In this document: piece by piece, positions 42,906 through 51,279 of the stretch | Layout: each line of letters begins with the position of its first letter | Numbering within the stretch: position 1 is the stretch's first letter | From: Halomonas alkaliantarctica | GTDB lineage: Bacteria; Pseudomonadota; Gammaproteobacteria; Pseudomonadales; Halomonadaceae | Assembly (NCBI RefSeq): GCF_029854215.1 | Contig: NZ_CP122961.1 | Span: forward strand, 3,782,001 to 3,846,000 | DNA length: 64,000 nt | Direction: 5' to 3' | Made by a program: the position numbers and the translations under genes | The notes under the pieces: model-generated | Seen by the model: only the letters and a program-made list of their open reading frames with translations | What the model was told of the DNA's origin: nothing | Database searches by the model: none

Positions 42906-43472
42906 ATGCTTGATACCACTGCACTTAACCAGCAAAGAAACTTCTTCGAAGGCCATGCGGCTATATGGCTATTTGGCTACGGCTCGCTGATTTGGAAGGC
43001 TGACTTTGCCTACCTGGAGCGCCGTCCGGCCTATATACACGGCTGGGAGCGGCGATTTTGGCAGGGCTCCCATGACCACCGCGGCACGCCTGAAGCGCCT
43101 GGGCGGTTGGCAACGCTGATCCGCGCCGAAGGCTCGATTTGCCACGGCATGGCCTACCGCATTGTCCCGGAAGTGCTCGCACCATTGGATGTGCGGGAGA
43201 AGAACGGTTACTTGCGGGAAAAAGTACCGCTGACGTTTATGGACGAGAAGGGCGACGAAACCGAACAGAGCGAAGGACTTATTTATCTGGCCAGCGATGA
43301 CAACCCGGCCTTTTTGGGCGATGCACCGATTGACGAGATCGCCCAGCAAATTGCCAATGCCCATGGCCCCAGCGGCCCCAATCGCGAGTACCTAGTCAAC
43401 TTGGCCAAGGCGCTACGCGAATTGGGCGCGGAGGATGCGCATATTTTCGAACTTGAAAGACAGTTAGCGTAG
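42906..43472 (+). CDS. chaC: Glutathione-specific gamma-glutamylcyclotransferase (ChaC-like)
   Basis: The 188-residue form starting at 42906 is preferred because the family begins shortly before the WLFGYGSLIWKADF loop (about 21-34). Further ChaC marks are RRPAYIHGWERRFWQGS (about 38-54) and GTPEAPGRL. The conserved acidic residue region NGYLREKVPL follows. The enzyme cleaves glutathione to 5-oxoproline and Cys-Gly in the cytosol. The ribosome site is weak and an upstream in-frame ATG exists, so the exact start is uncertain. It is monocistronic. Confidence 0.88.
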   Translation: MLDTTALNQQRNFFEGHAAIWLFGYGSLIWKADFAYLERRPAYIHGWERRFWQGSHDHRGTPEAPGRLATLIRAEGSICHGMAYRIVPEVLAPLDVREKNGYLREKVPLTFMDEKGDETEQSEGLIYLASDDNPAFLGDAPIDEIAQQIANAHGPSGPNREYLVNLAKALRELGAEDAHIFELERQLA

Positions 43473-43489
43473 CTATGCGCGCCCGGCGT

Positions 43490-43783
43490 TTACATCATCA
43501 ACCACGAAAGAATAAACAGCCCCAATATCGTGCGCAAAATACCGCCGACCAAAGAGCCGCGCAAGAATGCGCGCAAACCGCCCCACAGGATCAACAGACC
43601 GATCACTAAGACGGCAATGCTGAAAAACGAGTCATTGATCCCTAACGACCTAGTCAGGCCGTCAATAAAATCGCCGAAAGCCCCAAAGAAGTTGGTAAAA
43701 ATGCCTAACAGAAACTCCACCACCACGCGGATGGCTTCGCCGATCGTTTCGCCGATTTCGTCAAAAAAGCCGTTTGGCTGCAT
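43490..43783 (-). CDS. Small integral membrane protein of unknown function
   Basis: This 97-residue protein has an amphipathic N-terminal half (residues 1-50, with GETIGEAIRVVVEFLLGIF) and two strongly hydrophobic helices (about 53-70 and 78-96). I do not recognise the family. It is convergent with the chaC-like gene and divergent from aidB with a 198-base gap. Open-frame length, composition and position support a real gene, but there is no further evidence. Confidence 0.58.
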   Translation of the reverse strand: MQPNGFFDEIGETIGEAIRVVVEFLLGIFTNFFGAFGDFIDGLTRSLGINDSFFSIAVLVIGLLILWGGLRAFLRGSLVGGILRTILGLFILSWLMM

Positions 43784-43981
43784 CGATAGTACCCAAGAAT
43801 GAGAAGGATAAGCGGCATTGTCGGTTAAATACGCTGACTGAGCAAAGCAGGAGACATTCTCTTTCTCTCTCCCTCACTTTTTCGCACCTTTCACGCCAAG
43901 CAACTACTCTCTCATAAGCGTTACAAAATATAAGAGCCATAAATAAACACCATTAACGTCGCTACGCGCCAGGTTCTTGCC

Positions 43982-45655
43982 ATGACCCACCACTATCCCC
44001 TTGCCGATCAACTTCAAGCTAACACCCATCAAGTGGAAAACCAGCCGCCACCGCTTGAAAACTATAATAGCTACACAGCTGATCGCGCGCTTCAGGAAGG
44101 TGTTAAACGTGAAGGCGGCTCTGACGACGACGCCCCGTTCAAGACATTTGGTCAGTGGGCGGGTTCCGCCGAGGCGATTGCCTTGGGGGTTGAGGCCAAC
44201 CGTTACTCACCCCAGTTAGCGACCCACGACCGGCAAGGCCATCGGGTCGATTTGATCGAGTTTCATCCCGCCTATCATCAACTTATGCAAACGGCGATAG
44301 AGCACGGCTTGCATGCCAGCCCCTGGAGAAAACCTCAGCCGGGTGCGCATGTTAGCCGTGCCGCCCGCTATTTTTTACAGGCCCAGGTAGAAGCGGGCCA
44401 TGGCTGCCCGATTACCATGACCTTTGCCGCCCTGCCCGCGCTTCGCCACCAGCCCAGCTTGCTCGTAGAGTGGGGCGATAAAGTCACCGCCCCGCATTAC
44501 GACCCGCGCAACGTCCCTTATTATGAGAAACAGGGCCTCACTCTCGGCATGGCAATGACCGAAAAGCAGGGTGGCTCCGATGTGCGTTTGAACACCACCC
44601 GCGCCTACCCGATTGATCAAAGCGGGCCGGGTGAAACTTTTGAGCTGGTGGGGCATAAATGGTTTGTCTCGGCGCCCATGTGCGATGCCTTTCTGGTACT
44701 TGCCCAGGCACCGGGCGGATTAAGCTGCTTCTTGCTGCCGCGCTGGCGGCCCGACGGTAGTAAGAACCCGCTTCATATACAGCAGCTAAAACGTAAAATG
44801 GGCAACGTATCGAATGCCTCCAGCGAGACGGAGCTACGGGGCGCCTTTGCCTGGATGGTGGGCGATGAAGGCCGCGGCGTTCGCACCATTATTGAGATGG
44901 TCGCCATGACCCGCTACGACTGCATGATTGGTTCAGCTGCCGGAATGCGCCAAGCCACCGCCCAGGCGATTCACCACGCCTCGCATCGGCATGCCTTTGG
45001 GGCGCGCCTGAGCAAGCAGCCGCTGATGCAAAATGTGCTAGCTGATTTGGCCATTGAGAGCGAAGCCGCCACTACCTTAATGCTGCGCATGGCCCGGGCC
45101 ATGGATCATCAGGACAACGAGCATGAGCGCCTACTGTCGCGAATCGCCACCCCTGTCGGCAAGTACTGGATCTGCAAGCGCACACCCCACCATGCTTACG
45201 AGGCAATGGAGGTGATTGGCGGCAGCGGCGTCATGGAAACCCACATAATGGCGCGCCTGTTCCGCGAGTCGCCCATCAACGCCATTTGGGAAGGCAGCGG
45301 AAACGTTCAGTGTTTGGATATACTGCGCGCGATTGAAAAACAGCCCGAAGTGCTCGATGCCTACTTCGCCGAGCTTGCCAAAGCGCAAGGTGCCAATGGG
45401 CATCTTGATCGCTTTATCCACCAATTAAAGCGGCAGATGCAAGATAGTCAAACGCTCCAATACCGCGCCCGCCAGTTGGCGGACGGCATGGCCCTGGCGT
45501 TACAGGGCGCCCTGCTGGTCCAACACGCCCCTGCTTATGTGGCCGATGCGTTCTGCGCAGGTCGGCTTACCGACCGCTGTGGCCTCAATATAGGTACGCT
45601 GCCCACCGGGCTGGATTGCGCGGCAATCATCGAGCGTGCTCAGCCCGTGGAATAA
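43982..45655 (+). CDS. aidB: AidB-type acyl-CoA dehydrogenase family protein (alkylation response)
   Basis: This 557-residue protein is close in length and order to E. coli AidB (541). Shared stretches include CPITMTFAALP (about 141-151) and TEKQGGSDVRLNTTRA (about 198-213), and GHKWFVSAPMCDAFLVLAQAPGGLSCFLLPR follows these. AMEVIGGSGVMET and INAIWEGSGNVQCLDILRA come later. AidB is an FAD protein induced by alkylating agents; it binds DNA and may destroy the alkylator. It lies immediately upstream of the glycine riboswitch, which starts about 80 bases after its stop. No terminator is evident between them. Confidence 0.9.
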   Translation: MTHHYPLADQLQANTHQVENQPPPLENYNSYTADRALQEGVKREGGSDDDAPFKTFGQWAGSAEAIALGVEANRYSPQLATHDRQGHRVDLIEFHPAYHQLMQTAIEHGLHASPWRKPQPGAHVSRAARYFLQAQVEAGHGCPITMTFAALPALRHQPSLLVEWGDKVTAPHYDPRNVPYYEKQGLTLGMAMTEKQGGSDVRLNTTRAYPIDQSGPGETFELVGHKWFVSAPMCDAFLVLAQAPGGLSCFLLPRWRPDGSKNPLHIQQLKRKMGNVSNASSETELRGAFAWMVGDEGRGVRTIIEMVAMTRYDCMIGSAAGMRQATAQAIHHASHRHAFGARLSKQPLMQNVLADLAIESEAATTLMLRMARAMDHQDNEHERLLSRIATPVGKYWICKRTPHHAYEAMEVIGGSGVMETHIMARLFRESPINAIWEGSGNVQCLDILRAIEKQPEVLDAYFAELAKAQGANGHLDRFIHQLKRQMQDSQTLQYRARQLADGMALALQGALLVQHAPAYVADAFCAGRLTDRCGLNIGTLPTGLDCAAIIERAQPVE

Positions 45656-45732
45656 GCGTTCACGACCATGGTCGACTTTCATGCTAAAACTGATCGCGTT
45701 AGAACTAATCCTGTAAAACAATAAGCAGCAAC

Positions 45733-45930
45733 GTGATAGCGGGAGAGCTTGGCGCATCAACAAATGATGACGCCAGCGCCGAAGGAGCAACAGCCCCGGA
45801 AACTCTCAGGCAACCGGACCGCTATCACCATCACTTTCCGAAGAGCGGCTGATGACTGCGTCACTCAGCCCACCGAAGGAGCAAGCGCACCCAGCGGATG
45901 CGTGAATCTCTCAGGTTCCATGACGGAAGG
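45733..45930 (+). promoter_or_regulatory. Tandem glycine riboswitch
   Basis: Two glycine aptamers lie in tandem. Aptamer 1 is closed by the perfect 10-base P1 stem GTGATAGCGG/CCGCTATCAC (45733-45742 with 45819-45828) and contains the conserved GCGCCGAAGGAGCAA, CCCCGGAAACTCTCAGGCA and GGACCG elements. Aptamer 2 is closed by a 7-base stem (45834-45840 with 45924-45930) and contains ACCGAAGGAGCAAGC and ATCTCTCAGGTTCCATGACGGA. The linker is only five bases. Downstream is a GGGGTACGCC/GGCGGGAACCCC hairpin (about 45929-45970). TCTCTC of aptamer 2 (45907-45912) can also pair with GAGAGA of the ribosome site (45988-45993), suggesting translational ON control of the next gene. Confidence 0.93.
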
Positions 45931-45996
45931 GGTACGCCCAGCAGCAGCTACGCCGTTAGGCGGGAACCCCGACGCTCATACAATCTGGAGAGAGTT

Positions 45997-47259
45997 ATGC
46001 AACGCATTGCCGTTATCGGTGGTGGTATCACCGGCATTACCAGCGCCTACGCCCTGGCCAAACGTGGTTATGATGTCACCGTGTTTGAAAAGCATCGCTA
46101 TGCGGCGATGGAGACATCCTTTGCCAACGGTGGTCAGCTCTCTGCGTCAAATGCGGAAGTGTGGAACCACTGGCCGACCGTGATCAAGGGCCTACGCTGG
46201 ATGCTTAGAAACGACGCCCCGCTACTGGTTAATCCCCGCCCAAGCTGGCACAAGCTCAGTTGGTTTAGCGAATTTATCGCCTCCATCCCCCGCTACTCTG
46301 CTAATACCACCGAAACAGCGCGACTAGCCATTGCGGCGCGCGAGCACCTGTTTCAGTGGGCAAAAGACGAGCAGATCGATTTTGATTTAAAGCAGAAAGG
46401 CATTTTGCATATTTACCGCGACAAAGCGGGCTATGACCACGCCGCCAAGGTGTCTCAACTGCTCAGCAAAGGCGGCCTGGAGCGGCGGGCGGTCACCCCC
46501 GACGAGATGCGCACCATCGAACCCACCCTGGCGGGCAACTACTACGGCGGTTTCTTTACCGAAAGCGACGCCACAGGCGATATTCATAAGTTTACCCACG
46601 GCCTGGCACAAGCCGCCGAGCGGCGCGGCGTAACGCTGAAATATGGCCACAGCGTGCAGGATGTCGGCGCCGATCAACAGCACGCCTGGATTACTGCCAC
46701 GCTTGAAGGCGAGGCTGACGGTGAACCAGTGCGCGAAACCTTTGATAGCGTGGTGGTATGCGCAGGCGTAGGCAGCCGCGCCCTGGCCGCCAAGCTAGGC
46801 GACCGGGTCAATATCTACCCGGTCAAAGGCTATTCGATTACCGTGCAGCTCGATGACGCCGCCTCTCAACAGGCTGCCCCTACCGTCAGCCTGCTCGATG
46901 ATGAAACCAAACTGGTGACCAGCCGTCTGGGCGATGACCGTTTCCGGATCGCTGGCACCGCCGAATTTAACGGCTTTAACCGCGATATCCGCGACAACCG
47001 CATCCGCCCGTTGATTCGCTGGGTCGAAGAGTGCTTCCCCAGCGTCAGCACCCGCCGCGTGGTGCCCTGGGCGGGCCTGCGCCCGATGCTCCCCAATATG
47101 CTACCCAAAGTCGGTCGCGGTAAATTACCCACGGTTTTCTATAATACCGGTCACGGCCACCTCGGCTGGACGCTCTCCGCGATTACCGCCGATATGTTGG
47201 CGGATTCGGTGGAGGATAAAAACGCCCGCACCCAACCAGCCAACCAACCGCTAACCTAG
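45997..47259 (+). CDS. dadA: D-amino acid dehydrogenase (DadA-type), glycine-riboswitch controlled
   Basis: I chose the ATG at 45997, after GGAGAGAG (420 residues). The FAD motif VIGGGITGITSAYALAKRGYDVTVFEK spans 6-32. It is followed by ETSFANGGQLSASNAEVW (39-56), the DadA-type substrate-loop region, and a C-terminal NTGHGHLGWT. DadA oxidatively deaminates D-amino acids, mainly D-alanine, to 2-oxo acids and passes electrons to the respiratory chain. The glycine riboswitch implies that glycine, or a sarcosine/glycine-yielding substrate, is physiologically relevant; glycine oxidation to glyoxylate is an alternative activity. It is followed 67 bases later by a LysR gene. Confidence 0.87.
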   Translation: MQRIAVIGGGITGITSAYALAKRGYDVTVFEKHRYAAMETSFANGGQLSASNAEVWNHWPTVIKGLRWMLRNDAPLLVNPRPSWHKLSWFSEFIASIPRYSANTTETARLAIAAREHLFQWAKDEQIDFDLKQKGILHIYRDKAGYDHAAKVSQLLSKGGLERRAVTPDEMRTIEPTLAGNYYGGFFTESDATGDIHKFTHGLAQAAERRGVTLKYGHSVQDVGADQQHAWITATLEGEADGEPVRETFDSVVVCAGVGSRALAAKLGDRVNIYPVKGYSITVQLDDAASQQAAPTVSLLDDETKLVTSRLGDDRFRIAGTAEFNGFNRDIRDNRIRPLIRWVEECFPSVSTRRVVPWAGLRPMLPNMLPKVGRGKLPTVFYNTGHGHLGWTLSAITADMLADSVEDKNARTQPANQPLT

Positions 47260-47326
47260 CCCTAACCATGACATGTGAGGGCAGGCTTCCGGTAAGATAT
47301 AAAACACTCCACCACAGGCGTGTTTT

Positions 47327-48253
47327 ATGCTTAACCAGCGTGCATTAACCTACCTCAATGAAGTGATTCGCCGTGGCTCGCTCAGGCGCGCCGCGGCCCA
47401 TCTGAATATCGATGCTTCTGCCGTTAGCCGCCAATTAAAAGCGCTAGAAGAAGAGCTGGATACCCAGCTATGCGAGCGGCACGGTAGGGGGATGCGCGCA
47501 ACCGCAGCGGGCCAGCTACTGGTGCATCATTTCCATGCCCAGCGGGCTTCAGAAGAGGCGGTGCTATCCCAGCTAATGGCACTTCAGAGCCTTGCGAAAG
47601 GGGAAGTTCGCATTGCCGTGGGAGAAGGTTTTATTGCTGACCTGATCACCGCACCGTTAGGTACTTTTATGTCAGCGTTTACAGGTATCAATGTCGAAAT
47701 CCGCATGGCGGGTGTCAATGAAGCGATGTCGTTACTCAAAGATCGTGAAGTGGATATAGCGCTACTTTATGCACCGCCGGTAGACCCGCAACTTTTCTGC
47801 CATGTAGAAACGCGCCAGCCGCTCGATGTTATCGTGCCCCCCAATCACCCATTAATTAAGCTGGATCGTCCCGTGTCGCTGTATGACTTAAAGGATTGGC
47901 CCCTGGCGTTAATGGATAATCCTTTTGGTATGCGGCAAATGGTCAATATGGTGGCTCATCAGGAGCGCATTCATCTTGAAGCACGCCTGCATACCAACTC
48001 TGTTTCGGTGTTAAAGAATTTCGTGCGTTCAGGCATCGGCATTACGTTTATGCCAGAGCTCACCGTGGCGGATGAGATTGAGCGCGGCGAGATCTTCACC
48101 CTGCCGATGCAGTACCCGGTGATGAACGGCACGCGGGCACAAATTGTTAGCCTGAAAGGACAGCAACTCCCAGTCGCCTCAACCACGTGCATCGATCATT
48201 TGCACAAAGGCATGCGCTTTTTCTCGGCCGATGCGCCACGACTGTTGCAATAA
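47327..48253 (+). CDS. LysR-family transcriptional regulator
   Basis: This 308-residue protein has an N-terminal helix-turn-helix at 1-60 ([39 protein letters not shown]) and a periplasmic-binding-like effector domain at about 90-295. It lies between dadA and the TRAP operon, all on the plus strand. A dyad with LysR-type spacing sits in the gap before dctP. It probably activates the transporter-dipeptidase genes, possibly with dadA. Confidence 0.9.
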   Translation: MLNQRALTYLNEVIRRGSLRRAAAHLNIDASAVSRQLKALEEELDTQLCERHGRGMRATAAGQLLVHHFHAQRASEEAVLSQLMALQSLAKGEVRIAVGEGFIADLITAPLGTFMSAFTGINVEIRMAGVNEAMSLLKDREVDIALLYAPPVDPQLFCHVETRQPLDVIVPPNHPLIKLDRPVSLYDLKDWPLALMDNPFGMRQMVNMVAHQERIHLEARLHTNSVSVLKNFVRSGIGITFMPELTVADEIERGEIFTLPMQYPVMNGTRAQIVSLKGQQLPVASTTCIDHLHKGMRFFSADAPRLLQ

Positions 48254-48266
48254 AAGCCACAGCTTG

Positions 48267-48294
48267 GGTATTGCATAGTCAACACATCAATACC
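48267..48294. promoter_or_regulatory. Dyad before the TRAP operon, candidate LysR site
   Basis: GGTATTG (48267-48273) and CAATACC (48288-48294) are perfect 7-base arms separated by 14 bases, containing T-N11-A-like spacing. The position is 87-114 bases upstream of the TRAP binding-protein start, suitable for activation by the LysR protein encoded just before it. Confidence 0.38.
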
Positions 48295-48380
48295 TAATCT
48301 TTGAGTAGGGACTCCTTAATAAATCCAACAACCCGCCCATAGCGCCCCATAGCTCACGACAATAAACCAGGAGACTGACT

Positions 48381-49421
48381 ATGTTGACTCAACCGATGCA
48401 CTTTTCACTCCAACGCCTCATTTCAGCGTGCCTGATTGGCTCTGCTTTTATGGCAGGAAACACCTTTGCGGCAACCACGATTAATTTAAGCTACAACGGC
48501 GCCCCTGACCCGGAAAAGAATGCTGTCCACGTCTTTGCAGAGAATCTTAAAACGTTGGTAGACGAAAAAACTGACGGTGAGATCCAGCTACAGCTCTACC
48601 CCAATAGCATGCTGGGCGAAGAGCAGGAGCGCATGGAGCAAACCATGAATACGCCGATGCTTAACGTGGCGTCATTCGCGGGTGTCTCGCCTCTTGTTGA
48701 TGAGATATTCGTCAGCGCTATTCCGTTTCTGTTCGACGACTTTGCGGCGGCGCGTAGCTTCTTCGATGAAGGGGAGTATTGGCAGGCAGTCAGCAATGCT
48801 CTGCAGGAACGTGCCGGTATCGATATGCTGGCGGTCGTCGAAGAGGGGGGCTTCCTGGCATTCACTAACAACGAAAGGCCTATCAGCCACCCTGACGACT
48901 TCGAAGGGTTACGCTTCCGCGCCATGGATCCCAGCCAGGTAGCCCTCTATGAATCCTTCGGTGCCTCCGGCACTCCCATTCCCTGGACAGAGACCTACAT
49001 GGCGCTGCGTACAGGGGTAGCGGACGGCCAGATGAACCCGCCGATGTATATTATCCTGGGTAGCCTTTACGAAGTTCAGGACTACCTGACCTTAGCCAAT
49101 ATCCAGTACTCCGACCAGTTCCTGGTCGGCAATAGCGACATGATCGCAGGCTGGGACGATGAGCTTCGCAGCGCCTTTATGGAGGCCGTCGCCGAAGCTA
49201 ATCACAATGCTCGCGAGCACAACGAGGACCAGGTTGAAGCACGTATCTCCTATCTGGAAGAGCAAGGAATGGAAGTGATTCGTCCCTCTGAAGAGGAGCT
49301 CAGTGCTTTCCGTGAGATTGGCCAGCCCGCCTATCTTGATTGGCTAGGAGAACGGGGTATCGAGCAACGCTGGATCGATATGGCGCTGGAAGATGCAGGC
49401 ATGAGCGAACTGCTCGACTAA
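48381..49421 (+). CDS. TRAP transporter periplasmic binding protein (DctP family)
   Basis: This 346-residue protein has a signal peptide ending near AGNTFA (about residue 31). The DctP fold follows, with PNSMLGEEQERMEQTMNTPMLNV (about 74-96) and GLRFRAMDPSQVALYESFGASGTPIPW, whose arginine usually pairs with a substrate carboxylate. It captures the substrate for the downstream DctQM permease. The start follows CAGGAGA. Given the neighbouring dipeptidase and dadA, D-amino acids or D-Ala-D-Ala are possible substrates; this is inference. Confidence 0.9.
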   Translation: MLTQPMHFSLQRLISACLIGSAFMAGNTFAATTINLSYNGAPDPEKNAVHVFAENLKTLVDEKTDGEIQLQLYPNSMLGEEQERMEQTMNTPMLNVASFAGVSPLVDEIFVSAIPFLFDDFAAARSFFDEGEYWQAVSNALQERAGIDMLAVVEEGGFLAFTNNERPISHPDDFEGLRFRAMDPSQVALYESFGASGTPIPWTETYMALRTGVADGQMNPPMYIILGSLYEVQDYLTLANIQYSDQFLVGNSDMIAGWDDELRSAFMEAVAEANHNAREHNEDQVEARISYLEEQGMEVIRPSEEELSAFREIGQPAYLDWLGERGIEQRWIDMALEDAGMSELLD

Positions 49422-49435
49422 CGGTTTTCACAATA

Positions 49436-49458
49436 GGGGCTGGAACCTTGCCGGCCCC
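49436..49458 (+). terminator. Hairpin between the TRAP binding-protein and small-permease genes
   Basis: GGGGCTGG/CCGGCCCC (49436-49443 with 49451-49458, one G-T pair) closes a 7-base loop and is followed by ATTTCC. It lies 15 bases after the dctP stop and before the dctQ ribosome site. It is probably a partial terminator or RNA-stability element that keeps binding protein in excess over permease. Confidence 0.5.
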
Positions 49459-49485
49459 ATTTCCTGTGCTTTATGAAAGGCTGCC

Positions 49486-50001
49486 ATGTTTAATACGCTT
49501 CGATCCCGTCTTTTGGCGATCAGCCGTCCGGTGTCCCTAACCCTAGCGGGCGCGCTGCTATGCCTCAATGTTGCGGCCATTCTGTTTGGAGTGTTTGCCC
49601 GCTACATCGCCGGTGGCGCCCCTATTTGGACAGATGAGCTATCGCGATTTTTGATCATCGCCACCGTGATGCTCGCGGCTGGCGCCGTCTGGTCGGAAGG
49701 GGGCCACATGCGTGTTGGTCTATTGGAAAAGTTGCTGCCAACGCCCTTCGCTCGTTTGCTGAACGTTTACCAATGGCTACTTACCCTACTGATTGCAGCG
49801 GGGGGTGCATGGGTCAGCTATCGTTATGCGCTCTCGGTCAGCATGTTTACCACGTCTGGGCTTAGCATTAGCCGTACGGTGCCCCTCCTCTCACTACCCG
49901 TTGGCTTTCTGCTACTGGCTTGGCATGCGCTTCTCTATGGACCCACGCCACTCAAGACCGTAGAGGACGTTCCATGTAAAACCGTTGAGGACTCCCTATG
50001 A
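49486..50001 (+). CDS. TRAP transporter small permease (DctQ family)
   Basis: This 171-residue protein has four hydrophobic helices and the DctQ mark FARYIAGGAPIWTDELSRFL (about 38-57). It is the small membrane subunit of the TRAP system, joining DctM. Its stop overlaps the dctM start (ATGA), so the two subunits are made together. The C-terminal tail after about residue 150 is hydrophilic and variable. Confidence 0.9.
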   Translation: MFNTLRSRLLAISRPVSLTLAGALLCLNVAAILFGVFARYIAGGAPIWTDELSRFLIIATVMLAAGAVWSEGGHMRVGLLEKLLPTPFARLLNVYQWLLTLLIAAGGAWVSYRYALSVSMFTTSGLSISRTVPLLSLPVGFLLLAWHALLYGPTPLKTVEDVPCKTVEDSL

Positions 50002-51275
50002 TTGCGACCATGCTGGCGGTTTTCCTCGGCCACGTTTTGCTTGGGTTGCCTCTTTTCATCGCGCTTCTGACCACGGCGATAGTGGGCTTTCTGTTTGTCG
50101 ACCCCTCCATGATTCCACGTATGCTGCCCCAGCAATTCTTTAGCGGTATCAACGTGTTCTCTCTGATGGCGATTCCACTGTTCATCTTTGCAGGCAACCT
50201 GATGAACGTCAGTGGCTTAACCGAGCGCTTGATGGGGTTTGCCCGCCTGATAGTGGGACACTTGCGGGGCGGTATGGGCCACGTTAACGTGGTATCGAGC
50301 GTTTTCTTTGCTGGCGTCAATGGCTCGGCGGTGGCCGACACCTCGGCACTGGGGTCGCTGTTAGTACCTGCTATGGAGAAGGAGGGCTACTCACGAGCCT
50401 TTGCCGCTGGTTTAACAGCTGGGAGCTCGCTGATCGGCCCGATTATTCCTCCCAGTATCTTTATGATCCTCTACGCTTCACTGACCAACACCTCAGTCGG
50501 TGATCTATTTCTGGCGGGCGTCATACCGGGTCTGATGCTGGGTGTTGCCTTTATGGGCATGAACGCCTGGTATGCATGGCGCCACCGATTACCCAAAAGC
50601 GGAAAGCTGCCCTCAATCGGCCAACTTGGCATAGCCTTCGCGGCCGCTCTGCCCGCGCTTATCGCTCCCTTTATTATTGTTGCTGGCATCGTGCTGGGCT
50701 TCGTTACGCCTACAGAATCAGGCGCGTTGACAGCGCTGTATGTGGCCCTATGCGGGTTTGTGCTGGGAGGGTTGCGCTTTAAACAGTGCTGGCAAGCCAT
50801 CCTCGATACGGCACGCTTAACTTCGGCGATTTTTCTCATCATGGCGGCCTCGGCGACGATTAGCTGGCTGCTCTCCTATGCGCAAGTGCCTACGCAATTT
50901 GTCTCGCTTTTAACACCTTACATAGATAACGCCGTCTTAATCCTACTGCTACTGAGTGCCATCACTTTTATAACGGGCATGTTTATGGAAGAGGTGTCGG
51001 CGTTGATGCTACTGACGCCTATCTTTGCGCCAGTGGCGATGATGGCAGGTATCGACCCCATCCATCTGGGCGTCATTATCACGCTAAACATTACCATTGC
51101 CTTAATCACACCGCCGCTGGGCGCCTGTGTGTTCGTGGCCGCCGCGGTCAGTCGCCTAGAGATAGTGTCGCTATTTAGAACCATTTGGCCCTTTGTACTG
51201 ACGGCCATTGCGGTGCTTATTCTACTCATTCTTTTTCCACCGCTGACGCTGTGGTTACCTACCTTGCTTGGATAA
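49998..51275 (+). CDS. TRAP transporter large permease (DctM family)
   Basis: This 425-residue, 11-12-helix protein shows DctM marks. These are MAIPLFIFAGNLMNVSGLTERLM (about 56-78), GGMGHVNVVSSVFFAGVNGSAVADTSALGS (about 91-120) and IGPIIPPSIFMILYASLT (about 142-159). FMEEVSALMLLTPIFAPVA and ITPPLGACVFVAAAV lie near the end. It forms the Na+-driven channel subunit. It is coupled to dctQ upstream and is followed four bases later by the dipeptidase gene. Confidence 0.93.
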   Translation: MIATMLAVFLGHVLLGLPLFIALLTTAIVGFLFVDPSMIPRMLPQQFFSGINVFSLMAIPLFIFAGNLMNVSGLTERLMGFARLIVGHLRGGMGHVNVVSSVFFAGVNGSAVADTSALGSLLVPAMEKEGYSRAFAAGLTAGSSLIGPIIPPSIFMILYASLTNTSVGDLFLAGVIPGLMLGVAFMGMNAWYAWRHRLPKSGKLPSIGQLGIAFAAALPALIAPFIIVAGIVLGFVTPTESGALTALYVALCGFVLGGLRFKQCWQAILDTARLTSAIFLIMAASATISWLLSYAQVPTQFVSLLTPYIDNAVLILLLLSAITFITGMFMEEVSALMLLTPIFAPVAMMAGIDPIHLGVIITLNITIALITPPLGACVFVAAAVSRLEIVSLFRTIWPFVLTAIAVLILLILFPPLTLWLPTLLG

Positions 51276-51279
51276 GACA

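Noticed and set aside
45656..45675. CGACCATGGTCG palindrome after aidB as a terminator
   Set aside because: No T-run follows on either strand and the stem is short; it is not convincing as a terminator.
45749..46183. Open frame running through the glycine riboswitch
   Set aside because: The segment is explained base by base by the two conserved aptamers; the frame is accidental.
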